A stretch of DNA of 64,000 bases, from contig CAVZOP010000010.1 in the NCBI GenBank assembly GCA_963776935.1, positions 1-64,000 on the forward strand, read 5' to 3'. Below are positions 53,901 through 60,951 of the stretch, in pieces; position 1 is the first letter of the stretch, and every line of letters starts with the position of its first letter. The stretch is from JALOLG01 sp963776935. GTDB lineage: Bacteria; Actinomycetota; Acidimicrobiia; Acidimicrobiales; Ilumatobacteraceae. Both the position numbers and the translations under genes were made by a program. A model generated the notes under the pieces. That model saw only the letters and a program-made list of their open reading frames with translations, was not told the DNA's origin and searched no databases.

Positions 53901-54534
53901 TGCCGGCAAGCACGACGGCATCAGCTTCTTCCTGTTCCCGATGGATCTTCCCGGCGTCGAGGTCCGCCCGCTGCGCCAGATGACGGGCGAGGCGGAGTTC
54001 GACGAGGTCTTCCTCACCGACGTCGAACTGCCCGCCGAGCACCTGCTCGGACCGTTGCACGGAGGGTGGGGTGTCGGGATGGCCGTGCTGACGAACGAGC
54101 GCGGGCACATCGGGACGGCCGTGATCGGGCTCGAGCGCCGGCTCGAACAACTCGCCGCGATCGCCGACGCCGGTGATGGTGATGGCGATGGCGACGATCA
54201 CGGATTCCTCGGGCCGTCCGATCGGCAGCAGCTTGCCGGGCTCCTGGCGCGTGGGCACGCGTATCGGGCAATGGCGCTCCGCCAGGGTCCAGCCGCTTCG
54301 ACCGCGGCGTCGCTGATGAAGCTCGGGATCACCGAGATGATGTTCGACGTGGCGATGCTGCGCGGTGCGCTCGGCGGCGCCGCCAGTACCGTCGCCGGGT
54401 CGGGGGCGTCTGGCATGCTGGCAGCACCCGGTGGGAGGATCGCCGGGGGCACGAGCCAGATCCAGCGCAACATCATCGGAGAACGACTGCTCGGGCTGCC
54501 CAGAGAACCCAAACCGGGCTCCACAGCGACGTGA
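50971..54534 (+). CDS. GH65 disaccharide phosphorylase, fused in frame to an acyl-CoA dehydrogenase
   Basis: Residues 1-~800 are a GH65 alpha-glucoside phosphorylase (maltose/trehalose/kojibiose type): ETLFALGNGYIGMRAN near the start, GYDGHYFWDTEVYVIPFL, YPWRTINGEEAS, HSVTGPDEYTTVVNDNTYTN with the catalytic Glu near 514, and the phosphate-side GDSSLSACVQAI. It would split an alpha-linked disaccharide with phosphate; the mutase gene in front overlaps its start. No stop ends the module: the frame continues past GGSRPIGRLS into an acyl-CoA dehydrogenase (separate entry). A fusion of these functions makes little sense, so a lost stop is likely. Confidence 0.82.
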   Translation: MRFRDIPTSLDTVRYPVDPWRLVECEYQPEDLGVTETLFALGNGYIGMRANATEGREAHSHGTYLNGFHETWDIKHAEDAFAFAKTGQTIVNVPDAKLMKLYVDDEPLLVATADLEHYERVLDFRAGVSSREVVWRTPAGKRIRVTSQRLVSFHHRHLAMMLLEFTMLDGAAPVVISSQLMNRQDGEDEYHVRAAALGEGRDPRQARRFGHRVLLPRLQRRHEESSTGGEVLLGYQCANSGMTLACGYQHLLQTSSPHTVETTIGADLAKTVFTIDAAPGETVRIAKLVSYHSSTGVPAEELADRCHRTLARARSEGPDEILAQQRAWLDEFWFYSDVEVRGDEPVQQAVRWNLFQLAQASARTQEQGISAKGVTGGGYDGHYFWDTEVYVIPFLAYTSPDVARKLLRFRWRMLPAARRRAAELSQRGALYPWRTINGEEASAYYAAGTAQYHINAAVAYALERYLNATGDVDFLVDEGSEMMVETARLWEDLGFYAPNGEATFHIHSVTGPDEYTTVVNDNTYTNMMARFNLRFAAKSVEFLAEWDASSWERLQRRTSLEPDEIAAWHRAADAMFIPYDEALGIHPQDVNFLERERWDFENTPPENFPLLLHYHPLVIYRFQVLKQADVVLAMYMRTGHFTRDEKRRDFDYYDPITTGDSSLSACVQAIVAAEVGHDKLAFDYFRDALFLDLLNLHGNTPDGVHVASCGGVWAGLIHGFAGMVDNGEWLKFEPRLPTGWDGMTFRLLRHGALVTVDVDQDGCTVRVETAPGAPIETPDGVVRFAPGESVRIPGGSRPIGRLSVIEVEHFRALARSWIAEHRRHAPADYGAICPPHLVDHAVDWQRRIHDAGYAGIHWPEQHSGQGLTIEHTAAWQYECATAGVPWAFNMVGHVLAGGAILLFGTPEQQTSHLRPTLAADRLWCQLFSEPGAGSDLGSLTTRAVLDGDNYVVSGQKVWCSGGRYSDWGILMARTDPGAGKHDGISFFLFPMDLPGVEVRPLRQMTGEAEFDEVFLTDVELPAEHLLGPLHGGWGVGMAVLTNERGHIGTAVIGLERRLEQLAAIADAGDGDGDGDDHGFLGPSDRQQLAGLLARGHAYRAMALRQGPAASTAASLMKLGITEMMFDVAMLRGALGGAASTVAGSGASGMLAAPGGRIAGGTSQIQRNIIGERLLGLPREPKPGSTAT
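53380..54534 (+). other. Acyl-CoA dehydrogenase module, probably a separate gene starting at GTG 53380
   Basis: About 384 residues of standard acyl-CoA dehydrogenase: GYAGIHWPEQHSGQGLTIEH, LWCQLFSEPGAGSDLGSLTTRA, VVSGQKVWCSGGRYSDWGILMARTD, GEAEFDEVFLTDVELP, and the C-terminal AGGTSQIQRNIIGERLLGLPRE. GTG 53380 (VIEVEHFRALARSW) is a natural start, and TGA triplets occur just before it in another frame, so one indel in the GH65 tail would explain the continuous frame. The adjacent ligases and crotonase fit an acyl-CoA catabolic role. Confidence 0.8.
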
Positions 54535-54580
54535 TCCGCCAGACCGGAGACTTGCCAGACCGGAGAATTGGAGACCGAAC

Positions 54581-54847
54581 GTGAACAGGCCGGACGACGA
54601 GAACATCTCCGCCAGCAATGGGCGAACGGGCCCTCCCGCCAAGCTGATCGCGCTCATCGTCGTCGCCATCCTCACGGTCGTCTTCGTGTTCCAGAACCGC
54701 GAGCGCCACCAGATCGACTTCTTGTTCTTCGAGCTCAACACCCGGACGTGGACGGCGTTGGCCACGGCGTTCGTGCTGGGCGTGGTCTGCGACCGGCTGT
54801 TCAGCAGCTGGTGGAGGCGCTCTCGGAACCGACGCAACGAGGGCTGA
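54581..54847 (+). CDS. LapA-domain small membrane protein
   Basis: An 88-residue protein with two membrane segments: KLIALIVVAILTVVFVFQNRE and TWTALATAFVLGVVCDRLF. The VFVFQNRERHQIDFLFFELNTRTW stretch matches the LapA (DUF1049) family, small inner-membrane proteins linked to lipopolysaccharide assembly in enterobacteria but of unknown role in actinobacteria. GTG 54581 has GGAGA upstream. Confidence 0.75.
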   Translation: MNRPDDENISASNGRTGPPAKLIALIVVAILTVVFVFQNRERHQIDFLFFELNTRTWTALATAFVLGVVCDRLFSSWWRRSRNRRNEG

Positions 54848-54886
54848 AGGTTCGGACGTCCCAGGGTTGGATCTGACAGGGCGAAC

Positions 54887-55765
54887 ATGGCGGTGAGGCG
54901 CGTCGAATCGAGCGATGGCGTTGCGGTCGCAGTCCACGATTTCGGGGGGCGTGGGCCGGCGCTGCTGCTCTCGCACGCCACCGGGTTCCACGCCCACTCG
55001 TACCTGCCGATGACGGCGACGCTCGGCGACCGGTTCCACACGTTCGGGCTCGACTTCCGTGGCCACGGCGACACGGCCGCGATGCCGGGCTGGGAGGTCG
55101 AGTGGAGGCGATACGGCGACGACGCCGTGGTGGCCGCCCGATCGGTTGCTCCCGACGGCGGGCTGATCGGGTTCGGGCACTCGATGGGTGGCTCGGCGCT
55201 GCTGATGGCGGCGCACCGCGATCCATCGCTGTTCGATCTGATCGTCGCCTTCGAGCCGATCGGCTCGCCACGGCTCGCTCCGAGTGACGACGACGGTCCA
55301 CCTCCCCCGCTGCTCACGTCGATGGTCGAGGCCGCCCGCCGCCGCCGGCGTTCGTTCCGCTCGTACGAGGATGCGATCGTCAACTTCGGATCGAAGCCGC
55401 CGATGTCGGCGTTCACCCCGGACGCGTTGCGCAACTACGTCGAGCACGGTTTCGCCCCCTCGGCCGACGGCGTGACGCTGCGCTGCGATCCGGAGCTCGA
55501 GGCGCAGACGTTCCTCAACGGCCGGCACAACGGCGTGTGGGACCTGCTGCCCGAGATCACCACGCCGGTGTTGCTCGTGATCGGCGCTGCTGACGAACCC
55601 GGTCCGGCGGCGACCGGCGAGGAGATCGCACGGCGGCTCCCGAACGCGACGTTCCGCCATGTCCCCCACTTCGACCACTTCGCGCCGTTCACGCATCCCG
55701 ACGAGATGTCGGCGTTGATCGTCGAAGCGGTCGACGATGCGGCCGATCGCGCCGCTCGCGAATAA
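54887..55765 (+). CDS. Alpha/beta hydrolase
   Basis: A 292-residue cytoplasmic alpha/beta hydrolase. Seen: LLLSHATGFHAHSYLP (oxyanion), FGLDFRGHGDTAAMPG, nucleophile IGFGHSMGGSAL (GxSxG), a cap with NYVEHGFAPSADGVTLRCDPE, LLVIGAADEPG and the His in VPHFDHFAPF. It resembles epoxide hydrolase/lipase-type members but substrate cannot be named. Confidence 0.82.
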   Translation: MAVRRVESSDGVAVAVHDFGGRGPALLLSHATGFHAHSYLPMTATLGDRFHTFGLDFRGHGDTAAMPGWEVEWRRYGDDAVVAARSVAPDGGLIGFGHSMGGSALLMAAHRDPSLFDLIVAFEPIGSPRLAPSDDDGPPPPLLTSMVEAARRRRRSFRSYEDAIVNFGSKPPMSAFTPDALRNYVEHGFAPSADGVTLRCDPELEAQTFLNGRHNGVWDLLPEITTPVLLVIGAADEPGPAATGEEIARRLPNATFRHVPHFDHFAPFTHPDEMSALIVEAVDDAADRAARE

Positions 55766-55780
55766 CGCCGTTCGAGGTCA

Positions 55781-55822
55781 TTCGATCGCCGTTCGATCGC
55801 CGTTCGATCGCCAATTCGATCG
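55781..55822. repeat. Tandem 11-bp repeats upstream of the RecB-like nuclease gene
   Basis: TTCGATCGCCG occurs at 55781 and 55792, TTCGATCGCCA at 55803, and TTCGATCG at 55815. The spacing is about one helical turn, and each unit holds the palindrome CGATCG. The array ends ~33 bases upstream of the TACCAT -10 (55855-55860) of the next gene. Confidence 0.6.
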
Positions 55823-55866
55823 TGGATCAACCAGGATCGTCACACCCCCGCGCGTACCATGAGCGC

Positions 55867-56688
55867 ATGTTCGAGGTGCCGGTCAGCCTGTCGCCATCCC
55901 GGGTCGAGGCGTTCACGTCGTGCCCGATGGCGTTCCGGTTCGCCAGCATCGAGAAGCTTCCCGAGCCGCCCGGCATCCACATGACGCGCGGATCGCTCGT
56001 GCACCGCGCCCTCGAGCTGTTCTTCACGCTGCCGGCCCCCGAGCGCACGCCCGCCCGGCTCGAGACCGCGCTCGACTCGGCGCTGGCCGAGTACCGCACC
56101 GATCCCGACTTCACCGGCCTCGCCCTCGGCGCCGACGAGATCGTCGAGTTCGAACGTGAGTGTCGCGAGTTGATCGCCAACTACCTGCGGATGGAGGACC
56201 CCACCGCGGTTCGCGAGATCGGGCTCGAGCTGCGCCTGTCGGCGCAGGTCGACACACTGACCCTGCGCGGCATCATCGACCGTCTCGAGCTCGACGCCGA
56301 CGGCGAGCTGGTGGTCACCGACTACAAGACCGGCCGTGCGCCGTCGGTCAACTACGAGCAGAAGAGCCTGGCCGGCGTGCACTTCTACTCGTTCCTCTGC
56401 GAGAGCGTGTTCGGCCGCCGCCCGCGGGCGATTCGCCTGATGTACCTGCGGTCGGGCGAGACGATCACCGCCACGCCGTCGGAGCAGTCGGTCAAGTTCA
56501 TCACCACCCGCACCCAGGCCGTGTGGAAGGCGGTCGAGCGGGCCTGCCAGACCGGCGACTTCCGGCCGCGGCCGGGTCCGCTGTGCAGCGGGTGCGCGTT
56601 CCAGGAGTGGTGCCCGGCGTTCGGTGGCGACCCCGAGCGGGCGGCCGTCGAGGCAACCGCCCGCTACGCCCTGCTGGCCCCCGCGTGA
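55867..56688 (+). CDS. RecB-family PD-(D/E)XK exonuclease, Cas4-like with Fe-S cysteines
   Basis: A 273-residue nuclease. The start VSLSPSRVEAFTSCPMAFRF carries the first cluster Cys, GSLVHRALELFF the active-site His, GIIDRLELDADGELVVTDYKTGRAPS the D...D-Y-K catalytic core, and LCSGCAFQEWCPAF the three C-terminal cluster Cys. Such stand-alone AddB/RecB/Cas4-like nucleases are found in most actinobacteria and presumably act in DNA repair; there is no CRISPR array here. ATG 55867 lies six bases after TACCAT (leaderless). The stop overlaps the PAP2 gene. Confidence 0.85.
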   Translation: MFEVPVSLSPSRVEAFTSCPMAFRFASIEKLPEPPGIHMTRGSLVHRALELFFTLPAPERTPARLETALDSALAEYRTDPDFTGLALGADEIVEFERECRELIANYLRMEDPTAVREIGLELRLSAQVDTLTLRGIIDRLELDADGELVVTDYKTGRAPSVNYEQKSLAGVHFYSFLCESVFGRRPRAIRLMYLRSGETITATPSEQSVKFITTRTQAVWKAVERACQTGDFRPRPGPLCSGCAFQEWCPAFGGDPERAAVEATARYALLAPA

Positions 56689-57251
56689 CCGTCGGGCGTG
56701 CGCCCGGCCAGGGCACGCTCGGCCCCGTCGTCGAACGTTTCGACGCGCGCGCCGACGCGCTGCTCGAGTCCGTTCGCGGCAATCCGGTCGCCGACGAGAT
56801 GTTCAAGATGGCCAGCCGCGTCGGCGATTTCAGCCTCATCTGGCACGTCGTCAGCGTGGTCCGCGGCGGCGTCAAGCGACGACCCGACCAGGTCGTCGCG
56901 CTCGCGGTCGCGCTCGGGGCCGAGAGCCTGATCGTCAACCAGGGGATCAAGCGCATCTTCCGCCGTGCCCGCCCGACGACCAGTGGCGACCCGCGGTTCC
57001 CCGTGCGCGAGCCCAGCACCTCGGCGTTCCCGAGTGGCCACGCCAGCGCGGCGGCGTTCGCGGCGACGATCCTCGGGGCGTGGGACGGCAAGCGCAGCCG
57101 TCCCCTGTGGTGGGGGCTGGCGGCGATCGTCGGCACGAGTCGCGCCTACGTGCGCATCCATCACGCGTCCGATGTGATCGCCGGCGCCGTCGTCGGGGCC
57201 GGCCTCGGTGCGATCGCCACTCGCCTGCTGCGCCGAGCGGGAATTTGCTGA
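56685..57251 (+). CDS. PAP2-superfamily phosphatase
   Basis: A 188-residue type 2 phosphatidic-acid-phosphatase-like protein with the three motifs KRIFRRARPT, FPSGHAS and SRAYVRIHHASDV, plus several membrane helices. Substrates may be phosphatidate, undecaprenyl pyrophosphate or similar lipid phosphates. The GTG start overlaps the nuclease stop (GTGA), so it is co-translated, though no functional link is obvious. Confidence 0.86.
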   Translation: MTVGRAPGQGTLGPVVERFDARADALLESVRGNPVADEMFKMASRVGDFSLIWHVVSVVRGGVKRRPDQVVALAVALGAESLIVNQGIKRIFRRARPTTSGDPRFPVREPSTSAFPSGHASAAAFAATILGAWDGKRSRPLWWGLAAIVGTSRAYVRIHHASDVIAGAVVGAGLGAIATRLLRRAGIC

Positions 57252-57274
57252 CACCGCACTGGTTGAATGAAGCG

Positions 57275-57874
57275 ATGACCCACTCGTTCGCGATCACATA
57301 CGACTACCGCTGCCCATACGCCCGGATCGCGAGCGACCACGTCGTCACCGCCCTTCGCGGCGGCGCCGACTGGGACGTCACGTTCCTGCCGTTCTCGCTG
57401 AGCCAGAACCACGTCGAAGAGGGCGAGCCGAGTGTGTGGGAGCAGCCCGACAAGGATTCGGGCCTGGTGGCCATGCAGGCGTCGATCGCCATTCGTGACA
57501 CGCAACCCGACCAGTTCCTCGACGCCCACCACGCGTTGTTCGAGCACCGCCATGCGGCTGCCGGCGACCTTCGTGAGCGCGACGTACTGACCGGCGTTCT
57601 CGCCGGGGCCGGCGTCGACACCGATGCGGTGTGGGCCGAGGTCGACTCCGGGCGACCGCTGGCGACGATCGAGAAGGAGCACACGGCGTTCGTCGAGAGC
57701 CACCAGGTGTGGGGAGTCCCGACGTTCATCGTCGGTGAGCGGGCCGTCTTCGTCCGGCTCCTCGACGGGCCGGAGGGTGATGGCGAGCTCGCCACGCGCA
57801 CGATCGAGCGCGTCCTCGACCAGATCGAGTGGCCGATCCTCAACGAGTTCAAGCACACCAGCATCCCGCGCTGA
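57275..57874 (+). CDS. DsbA-family thioredoxin-fold oxidoreductase
   Basis: A 199-residue DsbA/2-hydroxychromene-2-carboxylate isomerase-like protein. The N-terminal active-site region is ITYDYRCPYARIA, with one Cys in place of a CxxC pair, so disulfide exchange is doubtful. The helical insert FLDAHHALFEHRHAA and the cis-Pro loop VWGVPTFIVGERAVFVR are typical. There is no signal peptide, so it is cytoplasmic. FrnE-like or glutathione/mycothiol-dependent isomerase roles are possible. Confidence 0.75.
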   Translation: MTHSFAITYDYRCPYARIASDHVVTALRGGADWDVTFLPFSLSQNHVEEGEPSVWEQPDKDSGLVAMQASIAIRDTQPDQFLDAHHALFEHRHAAAGDLRERDVLTGVLAGAGVDTDAVWAEVDSGRPLATIEKEHTAFVESHQVWGVPTFIVGERAVFVRLLDGPEGDGELATRTIERVLDQIEWPILNEFKHTSIPR

Positions 57875-57980
57875 ACCGCCGCCACTCCACCGTCACTCGT
57901 CGCTGACGCCACCACCCTGACTCCGCCGTCCCGCCTGGGCTGGGGCGTCATCGGCCGCCGAGTGCCCTAACGTGCTGACG

Positions 57981-59360
57981 ATGTCTGAGCTCTACTTCGA
58001 CCGGAAGATGAGCGACGTCGAGGGATTGATGTGGCGCCTCGAGAAGGACCCGTACCTCACGTCGACGTTCGGCAACGTGACGATCCTCGATCGCAAGCCC
58101 GACTTCGATCTGATGCGGCGCCGGTTCGAACGGGCGAGCATCGCGATCCCGCGGCTGCGCCAACGTGTGCAGCCGGCGCCAGGCAGCGTGTCACCGCCGA
58201 CGTGGGTCGAGGACCCCGACTTCGCGATCGAGAACCACGTCCGCCACCTCGCGCTCCCCAAGCCCGGATCGCTCCGCCAGCTGCTCGACCTGGCGAGCCT
58301 GATCGTCGCCGATCCGTTCGAGCGCACGCGCCCGCTGTGGCAGTTCGTGCTCGTCGACGGGCTCCGCGGCGGCAAGTCGGCGCTCATCCAGAAGATGCAC
58401 CACACGGTCACCGACGGCGAGCGCGGCGTCCAACTCTCGCTGCAGTATCTCGACTTCGAACGCGACGCACCCGATCGGCCCCCGCTCCCACCGCCGGACG
58501 AGGACGAGGCGGACGTGGCCGAACCGAGCGGTGGCGACGGCGTCCATGCCTTCATCGCCGGCAGCCTCCGCCTGCCGCTCGGTGTGGCGCGCCAGGTTCG
58601 TGACCTGCTCGCCGATCCGACCAGCCTCCCGAACGCCGGCGCCGCGGCCGCCAACACGTTGCGCGGCATCGTGTCGCAACTCAGCGACACCGACAAGGCC
58701 CGTTCGCCGCTGTGGACGGCGCGTTCGCTGCGCCGCCACATCGAGGTCACCCGCGCACCGTTCCGCGAGACCAAGGACGCCGCGGCACGACTCGGCGGCA
58801 CCATCAACACGGCGTTCGTGACGGCCGCCGCCGACGCCGCCTCGCGGTACCACGTCGAGATGGGGAGCCCGACCGAAGCGCTGCGGGCGTCGATGGCCGT
58901 GAGCACGCGCACCGAGTCGTCCGGTGGCAACGCCTTCTCGGTGATCCGGATGCTGGTCCCGACCGCCGAGATGCCGATCGCCGAGCGCTTCGCAGCCATC
59001 CACGAGGCCACCGCGATCGCCAAGGACCAGAGCCGGTCGGCCGGTATCGACACGCTGGCCGCGGTCGCCTCGGCGCTGCCGACGAGCGTCGTGACCCGAC
59101 TCGCCCGCCAGCAGACCCAGACCGTCGACTTCGCCACGTCGAACGTACGGGGCGCGCCGATGGAGATGTACGTGGCGGGCGCCCAACTGCTCGAGAACTA
59201 CGCCATCGGCCCGCTCGCCGGCGTGGCCTTCAACGTCACGATGCTGTCGTACCTCGGCAGCCTCGACATGGGCATCAACATCGACGCCGCGGCGGTCGAG
59301 GATCCGGCGCTGCTGAAGCGCTGCCTCGATCGCTCGCTGAGCGCGTTGCTCAAGGTTTGA
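57981..59360 (+). CDS. Wax ester synthase/diacylglycerol acyltransferase (WS/DGAT)
   Basis: A 459-residue bifunctional acyltransferase that makes storage lipids (wax esters or triacylglycerol) from acyl-CoA. The catalytic motif HHxxxDG is HHTVTDG (His140-Gly146). The N-terminal SDVEGLMWRLE and DPFERTRPLWQFVLVDGL, and the C-terminal SNVRGAP...YAIGPLAGVAFNVTMLSYLGSLDMGI, are family signatures. ATG 57981 lies seven bases after TAACGT (leaderless); a GTG at 57972 would overlap the promoter. It fits a lipid-accumulating actinobacterium. Confidence 0.92.
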   Translation: MSELYFDRKMSDVEGLMWRLEKDPYLTSTFGNVTILDRKPDFDLMRRRFERASIAIPRLRQRVQPAPGSVSPPTWVEDPDFAIENHVRHLALPKPGSLRQLLDLASLIVADPFERTRPLWQFVLVDGLRGGKSALIQKMHHTVTDGERGVQLSLQYLDFERDAPDRPPLPPPDEDEADVAEPSGGDGVHAFIAGSLRLPLGVARQVRDLLADPTSLPNAGAAAANTLRGIVSQLSDTDKARSPLWTARSLRRHIEVTRAPFRETKDAAARLGGTINTAFVTAAADAASRYHVEMGSPTEALRASMAVSTRTESSGGNAFSVIRMLVPTAEMPIAERFAAIHEATAIAKDQSRSAGIDTLAAVASALPTSVVTRLARQQTQTVDFATSNVRGAPMEMYVAGAQLLENYAIGPLAGVAFNVTMLSYLGSLDMGINIDAAAVEDPALLKRCLDRSLSALLKV

Positions 59361-59469
59361 TCAAGGTCTGACGCGAACCCGACGCGGTCGCCCGGACGCG
59401 TCGTTCAGAGGCGAACACCCGGTTCGGGAGGCGGCGCCGGAGGCGCTTCGCCGCCCGCTCACAGAAGCG

Positions 59470-59703
59470 TCAGACGGGTTCGACGGGCTTGGCGGTCAGC
59501 AGCGTCCGGACGTCGAGCAGGACGTCGGCGACCTCGCCGGACGACATCAGCTCGCGGGACATGATCTGGCCGAGGGCCTGGTCGATCACGCTGAGCGCTT
59601 CCCGGATGACCGCTTCGCTCGCCCCGGACGCATCGCTCACACCCACGGCGCGCGCTGCGCCCCGCAGTGGATCGAACTCCGTGGTGAGATCCTGATCGGT
59701 CAT
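59470..59703 (-). CDS. Hypothetical small protein (77 aa)
   Basis: An acidic, helical 77-residue protein: AVIREALSVIDQALGQIMSRELMSSGEVADVLLDVRTLL. It has no known domain, signal or Cys. AAGGG precedes the ATG. It is divergent from the SDR gene. Codon use fits the neighbours, so it is probably real. Confidence 0.5.
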   Translation of the reverse strand: MTDQDLTTEFDPLRGAARAVGVSDASGASEAVIREALSVIDQALGQIMSRELMSSGEVADVLLDVRTLLTAKPVEPV

Positions 59704-59758
59704 CCCTTGACACGGTATCCGCCTTTTCTCGTTCGCGCGCGGACCTACGATGACCCTC

Positions 59759-60562
59759 GTGGAACTCGACGGGAAACATGTGGTCGTCACCGGTGCCGGC
59801 CGAGGAATCGGAGCGGCACTCGCCCGGCGATTCCACCAGGCCGGCGCACGCGTCGTCGTCGCCGATCGCGAGGGAGTGTCGGCCACGGTCGACGAGTTGG
59901 CCGGCTCGGTCGGTGTGACGGCTGACATCGGCACGGAGGCCGGCAACATCGACCTGATCGGCGCCGCCGAGGATGCGTTCGGACCGATCGACCTGTTCTT
60001 CGCCAACGCCGGTGTCGGCACGGGTGGCGATCCGATGACTCCGGACGACGTCTGGAACACCGCCTTCGACATCAACGTGCACGCCCACCGTTGGGCGGCG
60101 CGACACCTCCTGCCGGGGTGGCTCGCCCGTGGTGAGGGGTACTTCTGCTCGACCGCTTCGGCCGCCGGATTGCTGGCCCAGATCGGATCGGCGCCGTACA
60201 GCCTCACCAAGCACGCGGCCGTGGCGTTCGCCGAGTGGATGAGCATCACCTACGGCGATCAGGGGATCCGCGTCAGCTGCCTGTGCCCGCAAGGGGTCAA
60301 CACGGCGATGTTGAACGGCAGCGACGCCGATGATGCGGGAGGGGGGCTGGGCGGCAATCTCGGCGGCAACGTCGTGCGGCTCGCCGGCGTCGTGCTCGAA
60401 CCCGACGACGTGGCCGAAGTCGTCCACGACGCGATCCGCGCCGAGCGGTTCCTGATCCTCCCCCACCCCGAGGTCGCCGAGTACATGCAACGCAAGGCCG
60501 CCGATCCCGACCGCTGGCTGGCCGGCATGCGCAAGCTGCAGCGCCGGGTGCTCGGTGACTGA
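59759..60562 (+). CDS. Short-chain dehydrogenase/reductase
   Basis: A ~267-residue classical SDR. Cofactor motif VVVTGAGRGIGAALA (TGxxxGIG), NAG motif FFANAGVG, catalytic Ser in FCSTASAAG and YSLTKHAA (YxxxK). Substrate unknown. GTG 59759 (VELDGKHVVV) is seven bases after the -10 TACGAT (59746-59751); ATG 59750 would overlap that box, so the later start is preferred. Confidence 0.85.
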   Translation: MELDGKHVVVTGAGRGIGAALARRFHQAGARVVVADREGVSATVDELAGSVGVTADIGTEAGNIDLIGAAEDAFGPIDLFFANAGVGTGGDPMTPDDVWNTAFDINVHAHRWAARHLLPGWLARGEGYFCSTASAAGLLAQIGSAPYSLTKHAAVAFAEWMSITYGDQGIRVSCLCPQGVNTAMLNGSDADDAGGGLGGNLGGNVVRLAGVVLEPDDVAEVVHDAIRAERFLILPHPEVAEYMQRKAADPDRWLAGMRKLQRRVLGD

Positions 60563-60596
60563 ACTGTCGATGTGTGACCGATGACAATCGTGTTAC

Positions 60597-60863
60597 ATGA
60601 CTGACCCGGCGCTGCTGCACCGCCTCGGCCTGCGCGCCGGCGAGGCGATCCGCTTCCGTCGCGGCGACCGCGGGCGATGGATCGTCGGGCGCGTGGCGGG
60701 CATCGCCGCCGACGGCAGCATCACGCTCCACGACCCCGACGGGTCGGCCCGCTCGCTGCGCCCCGAACGCGTCGAAGTCCGCCGCCCCGGCACCAAGGGA
60801 CGCCTCGGCTGGCAGCTCGTCAGCGACGTCGCCACCACCTGGGAACAACTCGAACTCTTCTGA
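60597..60863 (+). CDS. Conserved small protein of unknown function (88 aa)
   Basis: An 88-residue basic protein with a short beta-barrel look: GEAIRFRRGDRGRWIVGRVAGIAADGSITLHDPDGSARSLRPERVEVR, then a hydrophilic tail ending WEQLELF. The pattern resembles an SH3/KOW-like RNA-binding fold, but no family is recognised. It is followed at 60891 by a hairpin repeat and a convergent SDR gene. Confidence 0.6.
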   Translation: MTDPALLHRLGLRAGEAIRFRRGDRGRWIVGRVAGIAADGSITLHDPDGSARSLRPERVEVRRPGTKGRLGWQLVSDVATTWEQLELF

Positions 60864-60890
60864 TCGGTCGGTGCCAGATGCCCTCTACGG

Positions 60891-60939
60891 GAACTGTCTG
60901 CCTCAGACTGCCCGTCAGCTCATCTGAGGCAGACAGAAC
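60891..60939. repeat. Dispersed hairpin repeat, copy 3 (probable bidirectional terminator)
   Basis: CTGTCTGCCTCAGA / TCTGAGGCAGACAG, 14 bp perfect, around CTGCCCGTCAGCTCA. It shares loop and flanks with copies 1 and 2. It ends 13 bases from the stop of the minus-strand SDR and 28 bases after the plus-strand gene (convergent pair). Confidence 0.7.
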
Positions 60940-60951
60940 GGGGGTTGGGGG

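Noticed and set aside
51409..55434. Minus-strand open frame of more than 1300 codons opposite the GH65/acyl-CoA dehydrogenase region
   Set aside because: It is the antisense shadow of well-conserved plus-strand genes in G+C-rich DNA; it has low-complexity Arg/Val/Gly composition and no domain.
55781..55822. Possible small CRISPR array next to a Cas4-like nuclease
   Set aside because: The units are 11 bases in direct tandem with no spacers, and no cas1/cas2 or effector is present; the nuclease is of the common stand-alone actinobacterial type.
59361..59469. GC-rich hairpin after the WS/DGAT gene as a terminator
   Set aside because: The GGCGGCG/CGCCGCC arms are short and imperfectly spaced compared with the other stems; too weak to list.
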